NCBI GenBank assembly: GCA_003242205.1
Contig: QGUR01000050.1
Location: 1-18,751 of the forward strand
DNA: 18,751 nucleotides
DNA from: Chloroflexota bacterium
GTDB taxonomy: Bacteria > Chloroflexota > Anaerolineae > Aggregatilineales > Phototrophicaceae
Direction of reading: 5' to 3'
Shown: piece by piece, positions 13,669 to 18,751 of the stretch
Layout: the number at the start of each line of letters is the position of its first letter
Numbering within the stretch: the first letter of the stretch is position 1
Made by a program: the position numbers and the translations under genes
The notes under the pieces: model-generated
What the model was told of the DNA's origin: nothing
What the model saw: only the letters and a program-made list of their open reading frames with translations
Database searches by the model: none

Positions 13669-14253
13669 ATGAGACTGGAAGGCAAAAAAGTCGGTGTCTT
13701 GCTGGAGAGTGATTTCTACGAAGAGGAAATCTTCTACTACAAGCACCGTTTTGCTGAAGAAGGTATTGACCTGCATTTCCTGACCCGTCTGTGGGGCCAA
13801 CCGTACCTTACGTTCAAAGGTCACGAATACCACATACCATTTGAATGTCACGAGAGCTTTGAAAACATGGACGACGAGACGCTGCGGAGCTTTTCGGCGA
13901 TCATCGTGCCGTCGGCCATGGTGTCGGATCGTCTGCGCTATACCGAAGACATCAACAAGCTCGCACCAGCGGTTGAATTCATCAAGCGCGCGTTCGCGGA
14001 GCCAGACATCATCAAGGGCATTATTTGCCATGGTATGTGGCTGATTTCCCCCGTGCCAGAACTCGTTCGTGGGCGTCGTGTCGTCGGTCACATTAACCTG
14101 CTCGGCGACATTCGCAATATGGGCGCTATCTATACGGACGAGGACGTAGTTGTCGATGGCGATCTTGTGACGGCGCGCACCGGGGGACACTGCCATCTTT
14201 TCGCCCGTAAGATTATTGACATGATGTATGAGAAGGAGAGCGTGAAAGCATGA
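13669..14253 (+). CDS. DJ-1/PfpI-family protein with canonical Cys-His nucleophile
   Basis: 194-residue protein of the class I glutamine-amidotransferase-like superfamily. The nucleophile elbow IICHGMWLIS (118-127) has Cys120-His121 as in PfpI, DJ-1 and Hsp31. A candidate acidic partner lies at Glu18-20 (FYEEEIFYY), and DGDLVTARTGGHCHLFARKIID (163-184) matches the family C-terminal strand-helix. A frame continues upstream to GTG 13630, but ATG 13669 is preferred because GGGGAA (13657-13662) is well placed and the upstream bases form the stem-loop. Unlike the divergent copy at 6568, this one keeps the catalytic signature, so it may be a functional isomerase, glyoxalase III-like enzyme, hydratase or amidase. 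Its stop overlaps the VOC start by 4 nt (ATGA 14250-14253), so the two are translationally coupled. Confidence 0.9.
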   Translation: MRLEGKKVGVLLESDFYEEEIFYYKHRFAEEGIDLHFLTRLWGQPYLTFKGHEYHIPFECHESFENMDDETLRSFSAIIVPSAMVSDRLRYTEDINKLAPAVEFIKRAFAEPDIIKGIICHGMWLISPVPELVRGRRVVGHINLLGDIRNMGAIYTDEDVVVDGDLVTARTGGHCHLFARKIIDMMYEKESVKA

Positions 14254-14669
14254 GCTTTTCGCACGTGGCGATTACCTGTAGCGACCCGATCGCGGTGGAG
14301 CGCTTCTATACAAAGCACTTCGGCTTCAAGCGTGCTCGCGTCATCCCGCTCGATAACGGCCAGATTGTGTTTTTGAAAGCCGACAATGTTTATCTCGAAC
14401 TATTCGGCACGAACGAGCCGCGCCCGGTGCCGCCGCCGGAGAACGACGGTTATCCCTATCCGGGCTGGCGACACATTGCCTTTAAGGTCGATAGCGTTGA
14501 CGCGCAACTGGAGCGCATGGGAGCCGACGCCCGGATTTTACTTGGCCCGCTCGATTTCGACGCGTTTATCCCCGGCTGGCGCACGGTCTGGGTGGCCGAC
14601 CCGGAGGGCAATGTCGTTGAAATATCTCAGGGCTACACCGACGAAGAAAATCCGCCCGCGCTGGATTAG
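14250..14669 (+). CDS. VOC (glyoxalase/fosfomycin-resistance/dioxygenase fold) protein
   Basis: 139-residue metalloprotein of the vicinal oxygen chelate superfamily with two beta-alpha-beta-beta-beta modules. Probable metal ligands are His5 (FSHVAITCSDP), Glu50 (VYLELFG), His75 (GWRHIAFKV) and Glu124 (PEGNVVEISQ), a His-Glu-His-Glu set as in glyoxalase I and related isomerases. The 2-His-1-carboxylate set of extradiol dioxygenases differs, so an isomerase, epimerase or glutathione-independent lyase is more likely. Start ATG 14250 overlaps the DJ-1 stop. A Pro-rich loop (EPRPVPPPENDGYPYPG, 56-72) lies between the modules. Pairing with a DJ-1/PfpI protein suggests handling of a 2-oxoaldehyde or similar reactive carbonyl, consistent with GMC and ThDP chemistry upstream; that link is inference. 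Confidence 0.87.
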   Translation: MSFSHVAITCSDPIAVERFYTKHFGFKRARVIPLDNGQIVFLKADNVYLELFGTNEPRPVPPPENDGYPYPGWRHIAFKVDSVDAQLERMGADARILLGPLDFDAFIPGWRTVWVADPEGNVVEISQGYTDEENPPALD

Positions 14670-14702
14670 TTGATCCTAGAGCCACTAAGAGCGAGATAAC
14701 TT

Positions 14703-16523
14703 ATGAACAGCATCCGCGTTCCATTTTCAGACACCGTTGCCGGGTATGTGACCGACTTCGACGGCACAACATTTGGCGTTCGCAGCAGCGGCGGCGACGA
14801 GTATCGCGTTAAGCTGAAGGACAACACCTATGCCTATCTGATCCGCAATCTCGGCGAGCCATATGCTGACGCCACGGGGCAGATGCGCGACATGCTCACG
14901 CCCGGCCGTTACCTGTTTACCTATGGCATTTTCTACCCCGAGGGCGGCGAGCTGACATTCGAGGCGCAGTACCTGATTTTCGTTGGCCGGCGGCCCAATG
15001 AGTATCTGTTCGAGCAACCGGACTGGTGGGTTCGGCAGATCACAGCGCTGGGCAATTTCTATCTGAAGGCGCAGTTTCAGGGCAAGCCGATCGATTACCG
15101 CGATTACCGCACGACGATCACTCTGACGGGCGACAAGCCGACCGACAACTACCGCCAGGAAACCGACACGATTTCCCGTCTGGTTTATGGCTTTGCCTCG
15201 GCTTACCTGCTCACCGGCTACGAGCCGTTTCTGGAAGGCGCGGAGAAGGGCACCGAATATCTGCGCGAGCACATGCGCTTTTACGATATGGACGAGAACA
15301 TCGTCTACTGGTATCACGGCATCGACGTGCACGGTGACCGGGAAGAAAAGGTGTTCGCGTCCGAGTTTGGCGACGATATCGACGCGATCCCGGCTTACGA
15401 GCAGATTTACGCGCTGGCCGGCCCGATCCAGACCTACCGCGTAACCGGCGACCCGCGTATTCTGCGTGACGCTGAACTGACCGTCGATCTGTTCGATCGC
15501 TTCTTCCTCGATACCGAGAAAGGTGGCTACTTCTCGCACCTCGATCCGGTGACGCTTGATCCGCGCAGCAATGCCCTTGGTCCCAACAAGGGCAAGAAGA
15601 ACTGGAACTCGGTTGGCGACCATGCGCCCGCCTATCTGATCAATCTGTGGCTGGCGACCGGCGATGAGCGCTACGAGAGGATGCTGGAGTACACCTTCGA
15701 TACCATCGCCAAATACTTCCCCGACTATGACAACTCGCCGTTTGTTCAGGAGAAGTTCTACGAGGACTGGTCGCACGACACGACGCACCTGTGGCAGCAG
15801 AACCGTGGCGTCATCGGCCACAACCTGAAGATCGCCTGGAACATCATGCGAATGTACGCCGACAAGCCGAAGCCGGAGTACGAAGAGCTGGCGCGGCGCA
15901 TCGCGGCGACCATGCCGCTGATCGGCGGCGACCGTCAGCGCGGCGGCTGGTACGACGTGATGGAGCGTATCTGCAAGGATGGCGAGGAGTGGCATCGCTT
16001 CGCCTTTCACGATCGCAAGGCGTGGTGGCAGCAGGAACAGGGCATCCTGGCCTATCTGATCCTGTACGGTATTCTGAAAGATGAGGAATATCTCCGCCTG
16101 GCCCGCGAATCGTCGGCGTTCTATAACGCCTTCTTCCTCGACCACGACGATGGCGGCGTGTACTTCAACGTGCTCGCCAGCGGCATTCCGTTCCTGATGG
16201 GAACGGAGCGCTTCAAGGGCAGCCACTCGATGAGCGGTTATCACTCATTCGAGTTGTGCTATCTGGCGCAGACTTACACCAATCTGCTGATTACCAGGCA
16301 GCCGCTTGATCTGTACTTCAAGCCGTATCCAAACGGATTCAAGGACAACATTCTACGCGTCTCGCCGGACATTCTGCCGCCCGGCAGCATCACCATCGAG
16401 TCGGTGGAGATTGACGGCCAGCCGTATCCGTATTTCGACGCGAACGGCCTGACCGTCAAGCTACCCGAAAGCGACGAGCGTGTTAAGGTTAAGGTGCGTA
16501 TCGCGCCGGCCAAAGGAGCTTAG
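14703..16523 (+). CDS. (alpha/alpha)6-barrel protein, N-acylglucosamine 2-epimerase (AGE) superfamily-like
   Basis: 606-residue protein, much longer than 390-420-residue AGE epimerases. Residues 1 to about 105 form a beta-rich N-terminal region (VAGYVTDFDGTTFGVRSSGG, EYRVKLKDN, LTPGRYLFTYG, LTFEAQYLIFVG). From about 105 to 530 there are repeated helix pairs typical of the barrel (FASAYLLTGYEPFLEGAEKG, LINLWLATGDERYERML). AGE-like landmarks are GHNLKIAWNIMRM (His373), KAWWQQEQG (439-447, Lys439 and Glu445) and SMSGYHSFELCYLA (His514), plus the turn motif GGVYFNVLASG. The last 80 residues return to beta structure. Activity could be sugar isomerisation or epimerisation, or glycosidase-like. Start ATG 14703 has a weak SD. 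It precedes the STAS gene by 6 nt. Confidence 0.78.
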   Translation: MNSIRVPFSDTVAGYVTDFDGTTFGVRSSGGDEYRVKLKDNTYAYLIRNLGEPYADATGQMRDMLTPGRYLFTYGIFYPEGGELTFEAQYLIFVGRRPNEYLFEQPDWWVRQITALGNFYLKAQFQGKPIDYRDYRTTITLTGDKPTDNYRQETDTISRLVYGFASAYLLTGYEPFLEGAEKGTEYLREHMRFYDMDENIVYWYHGIDVHGDREEKVFASEFGDDIDAIPAYEQIYALAGPIQTYRVTGDPRILRDAELTVDLFDRFFLDTEKGGYFSHLDPVTLDPRSNALGPNKGKKNWNSVGDHAPAYLINLWLATGDERYERMLEYTFDTIAKYFPDYDNSPFVQEKFYEDWSHDTTHLWQQNRGVIGHNLKIAWNIMRMYADKPKPEYEELARRIAATMPLIGGDRQRGGWYDVMERICKDGEEWHRFAFHDRKAWWQQEQGILAYLILYGILKDEEYLRLARESSAFYNAFFLDHDDGGVYFNVLASGIPFLMGTERFKGSHSMSGYHSFELCYLAQTYTNLLITRQPLDLYFKPYPNGFKDNILRVSPDILPPGSITIESVEIDGQPYPYFDANGLTVKLPESDERVKVKVRIAPAKGA

Positions 16524-16529
16524 ACGGGT

Positions 16530-16868
16530 ATGGATGTTCAAGTCAAAACGCTTGAAGACGGAATAACCCTTATCGAGCCGCATGGCGATATCGACGGCAG
16601 CACCGCGCCGCTGTTGCAGGAAAAGATCCTGGCGGCGGCCCAGCCGAACAGTCGCCTGCTGCTCGATATGAGTGGGGTCGATTTTATGTCCAGCGCCGGG
16701 TTGCGGGTCATGCTGCTGCTCTATCGCCAGATTTCCGGCAATAACGGGCGCGTTATTCTCGCGGGTCTCAACGAATCGATTGAGGACGCGATGTCTGCCA
16801 CCGGGTTTCTAAAATTCTTCAGTACGGCGAAGGATCGGGAATCCGGCTTGCAGCAGTTGAGGCAGTGA
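16530..16868 (+). CDS. STAS-domain protein, anti-sigma-factor antagonist type
   Basis: 112-residue single STAS domain of the SpoIIAA/RsbV class: strand EDGITLIEPHGDIDGSTAPLLQEKI, strand RLLLDMSGVDFMSSAGLRVMLLLYRQI and C-terminal strand GRVILAGLNESIEDAMSATGFLKFF. The phosphorylation loop DFMSSAGLR contains Ser54-Ser55; aligned with RsbV, Ser55 is the likely target of a serine kinase. In family members, the unphosphorylated form binds and inactivates an anti-sigma kinase. No kinase, phosphatase or sigma factor gene is visible here. ATG 16530 has GGAG at 16512-16515 inside the end of the previous gene, and glgX starts 4 nt after its stop, so it is embedded in a carbohydrate operon. It could control these enzymes or a distant partner. 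Confidence 0.9.
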   Translation: MDVQVKTLEDGITLIEPHGDIDGSTAPLLQEKILAAAQPNSRLLLDMSGVDFMSSAGLRVMLLLYRQISGNNGRVILAGLNESIEDAMSATGFLKFFSTAKDRESGLQQLRQ

Positions 16869-16872
16869 GATA

Positions 16873-18751
16873 ATGGATCGAATCGATATCTATCCCACTC
16901 ACGAACATCAGGGATTCAAGCTCCGGGCGGGACAGGTGTTCCCGTTCGGAGCAACGCTTGTTCCCGGTGGCATCAACTTTTCGATCTTTTCGAGCAACGC
17001 GACCAGTTGCACGCTGGTGCTGTTTGAAAAGGGCGCGCCCGCGCCGATGGTCGAAATTCCGTTCCCGGACGAGTTCCGCATTGGCAATGTTTACGCCATG
17101 ACGGTGTTCGACCTCGACTACGAGAATCTGGAATACGGTTTCCGGATGGATGGCCCGTGGGACCCGCAGGCTGGCCACCGGTTCGATCCGAGCAAGATAT
17201 TGCTCGATCCGTATGCCAAGGTCATCGGCGGGCGCGATGTCTGGGGCGAGCCGCCTAACTGGGATGACATTTACTGGCATCGCGCGCGCCCGGTTCTCAA
17301 TGACTTCGATTGGGAACATGACCGCCCGCTCGAAATTCCGATGGAAGATCTGGTGATCTACGAAGCGCATGTGCGCGGCTTCACCAGACACCCGTCGTCC
17401 GGCGTGCGTTCGCCCGGTACGTTCGACGCCATCCGCGAGAAGATTCCCTATCTCAAGGCGCTTGGCATCAACTGTATCGAACTGATGCCGATCTACGAAT
17501 TCGACGAGTTTGAGAACAGCCGGGTGCACCCGGAAACCGGAGAACTTCTGCTCAACTACTGGGGATATAGCACGGTCGGCTTCTTCGCACCGAAGGCGGG
17601 CTACGCGGCGACCGGCAAGTACGGCATGCAGGTTGACGAACTGAAGAACCTGATCAAAGAGCTGCATGCCAACGGCATTGAGGTCATTCTCGACGTTGTT
17701 TTCAACCACACGGCTGAAGGCAACGAATACGGGCCGACGATTTCGTTCCGCGGCATCGACAACAAGACCTACTACATGCTGACGCCGGAAGGCTACTACT
17801 TCAACTTCAGTGGCACAGGCAACACGCTCAACTGCAACAATCCGGTCGTGCGCGGAATCGTGCTCGACTGCCTGCGCTACTGGGCGGCGGAGTACCATAT
17901 CGACGGATTCCGCTTCGATCTGGCGGCAATTCTGGGCCGCGACGAGCGTGGCGTGCCGCTGACGAATCCGCCGCTGCTGGAACAACTGGCCTACGACCCG
18001 ATCCTCGCCAAGTGCAAGCTGATCGCCGAAGCGTGGGATGCGGGCGGCCTCTATCAGGTCGGCTCCTTCCCGGCTTATGGCCGCTGGGCCGAATGGAACG
18101 GGAAGTATCGCGATGCCCTACGCCGCTTTCTGAAGGGCGATGAGGGCCTTGTGCCGGAAATAGCGACGCGTATCCTCGGTTCTCCCGACCTGTACGCCAT
18201 GCGCGGGCCGACGGCGTCGATCAACTTCGTCACCTGCCACGACGGCTTCACGCTGATGGATTTGGTCTCATATAACAACAAGCACAATGAGGCTAACGGC
18301 GAGAACAACAACGACGGCGCGAACGACAACAATAGCTGGAACTGCGGTTGGGAAGGTCCGACCGATGACCCGGAGATCAACGCGCTGCGCCGCCGCCAGA
18401 TCAAGAACGCCATCACGATCCTGATGGTCAGTCAGGGCGTGCCGATGGTGCTGATGGGCGATGAAGTGGGACGCACGCAGCAGGGCAACAACAATGCCTA
18501 TTGCCACGACAACGAGCTGAACTGGCTCGACTGGTCGCTGGCGGAAAAGAACGCCGATCTCCTGCGTTTCTTCCAGCACATCATTGCGTTTCGCCACCAA
18601 CATGTGTCGCTGCGAAACCGCTACCACCTGAGCCACACCGACTACGTTAACAGCGGTTATCCTGACATTAGCTGGCATGGCACCGAGCCGTGGCAGCCGG
18701 ACTGGTCGGAATATAGCCGGACGCTGGCGTTCTGGCTATTGGCAAGGAACG
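16873..18751 (+). CDS. glgX: Glycogen debranching enzyme GlgX / isoamylase type (3' end missing)
   Basis: GH13 enzyme hydrolysing alpha-1,6 branches of glycogen or limit dextrin. ATG 16873 begins 4 nt after the STAS stop, with GAGG at 16859-16862. About 626 residues are visible and the window ends inside the gene. An N-terminal CBM48/isoamylase N domain (FPFGATLVPGGINFSIFSSNA to DPYAKVIGG) is followed by the catalytic barrel. Key residues are His279 (VVFNH), nucleophile Asp349 in DGFRFD, acid/base Glu386 in IAEAWD and Asp457 in CHDG. The GlgX hallmark GENNNDGANDNNSWNCG and the ending MGDEVGRTQQGNNNAYCHDNELNWLDW are clear. TreX-type debranchers of the same family are an alternative. Grouping with the AGE-like and STAS genes suggests regulated storage-polysaccharide or maltodextrin turnover. 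Confidence 0.93.
   Translation, partial: MDRIDIYPTHEHQGFKLRAGQVFPFGATLVPGGINFSIFSSNATSCTLVLFEKGAPAPMVEIPFPDEFRIGNVYAMTVFDLDYENLEYGFRMDGPWDPQAGHRFDPSKILLDPYAKVIGGRDVWGEPPNWDDIYWHRARPVLNDFDWEHDRPLEIPMEDLVIYEAHVRGFTRHPSSGVRSPGTFDAIREKIPYLKALGINCIELMPIYEFDEFENSRVHPETGELLLNYWGYSTVGFFAPKAGYAATGKYGMQVDELKNLIKELHANGIEVILDVVFNHTAEGNEYGPTISFRGIDNKTYYMLTPEGYYFNFSGTGNTLNCNNPVVRGIVLDCLRYWAAEYHIDGFRFDLAAILGRDERGVPLTNPPLLEQLAYDPILAKCKLIAEAWDAGGLYQVGSFPAYGRWAEWNGKYRDALRRFLKGDEGLVPEIATRILGSPDLYAMRGPTASINFVTCHDGFTLMDLVSYNNKHNEANGENNNDGANDNNSWNCGWEGPTDDPEINALRRRQIKNAITILMVSQGVPMVLMGDEVGRTQQGNNNAYCHDNELNWLDWSLAEKNADLLRFFQHIIAFRHQHVSLRNRYHLSHTDYVNSGYPDISWHGTEPWQPDWSEYSRTLAFWLLARN

Noticed and set aside
14727..16244. 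505-codon open frame on the - strand opposite the AGE-like gene
   Set aside because: It overlaps a coding sequence with clear domain structure and shows no recognisable motif or ribosome site.
16819..17985. 388-codon - strand frame opposite glgX
   Set aside because: It lies antisense to the GH13 catalytic domain; composition and absence of motifs indicate a shadow.
1..18751. CRISPR array, tRNA, rRNA, prophage or insertion-sequence genes
   Set aside because: No regularly spaced repeats, transposase or integrase frames, terminal inverted repeats or tRNA-like cloverleaves were seen on either strand.

Overview
This is a bacterial chromosomal segment, GC-rich by eye, densely coded and almost entirely on the + strand. 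It has short gaps, 4-nt start/stop overlaps and clear Shine-Dalgarno sites. I see no tRNA, rRNA, CRISPR array, transposase or integrase. The ribose-type ABC transporters, XdhC/CoxI protein, STAS protein, GlgX and many small NTF2-fold proteins would suit a soil or thermal Chloroflexota or similar heterotroph. That assignment is a weak inference: no marker gene is present.

Region A (1-4981) handles sugar uptake. It opens with the 3' end of an RbsC-type permease, followed by a ribose-binding protein that keeps every ribose-contacting residue I can recall from E. coli RbsB. A strong GC-rich stem-loop follows, then a second ABC ATPase and permease that overlap by 4 nt and have no binding protein of their own. 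A DapA-superfamily lyase or dehydratase with an altered active site comes last. Region B (4997-6028, - strand) is a lone XdhC/CoxI-type accessory gene, convergent with the lyase.

Region C (6029-6567) is a 539-nt divergent intergenic region. Its xdhC-proximal part holds an AT-rich stretch with a promoter-like site. Its distal part (about 6354-6493) is full of inverted repeats and looks like a structured RNA leader to the next operon.

Region D (6568-14669) is the most unusual part. In order it encodes a divergent DJ-1/PfpI protein, a benzoylformate-decarboxylase-like ThDP enzyme, four small NTF2/SnoaL-fold proteins, a 4-oxalocrotonate-tautomerase-like protein, a fifth NTF2-fold protein, a GMC flavin oxidoreductase, a second DJ-1/PfpI protein with the canonical Cys-His nucleophile, and a VOC (glyoxalase-fold) protein. 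Two neighbouring NTF2 proteins share a W-x2-PGHxPLSG motif and look like a tandem duplication. The set reads as a catabolic or tailoring pathway: GMC oxidation of an alcohol or sugar, ThDP-dependent cleavage or decarboxylation of a 2-oxo acid, and isomerase, tautomerase and lyase steps by the small proteins. I do not recognise it as a described pathway. Stem-loops and one T-tract terminator inside it suggest that expression is set in segments.

Region E (14703-18751) encodes a 606-residue protein with an (alpha/alpha)6-barrel of the N-acylglucosamine 2-epimerase type, a STAS-domain anti-sigma-factor antagonist 6 nt later, and a GlgX-type glycogen debranching enzyme cut by the window end. The tight spacing suggests one transcription unit linking carbohydrate turnover to a partner-switching regulator.
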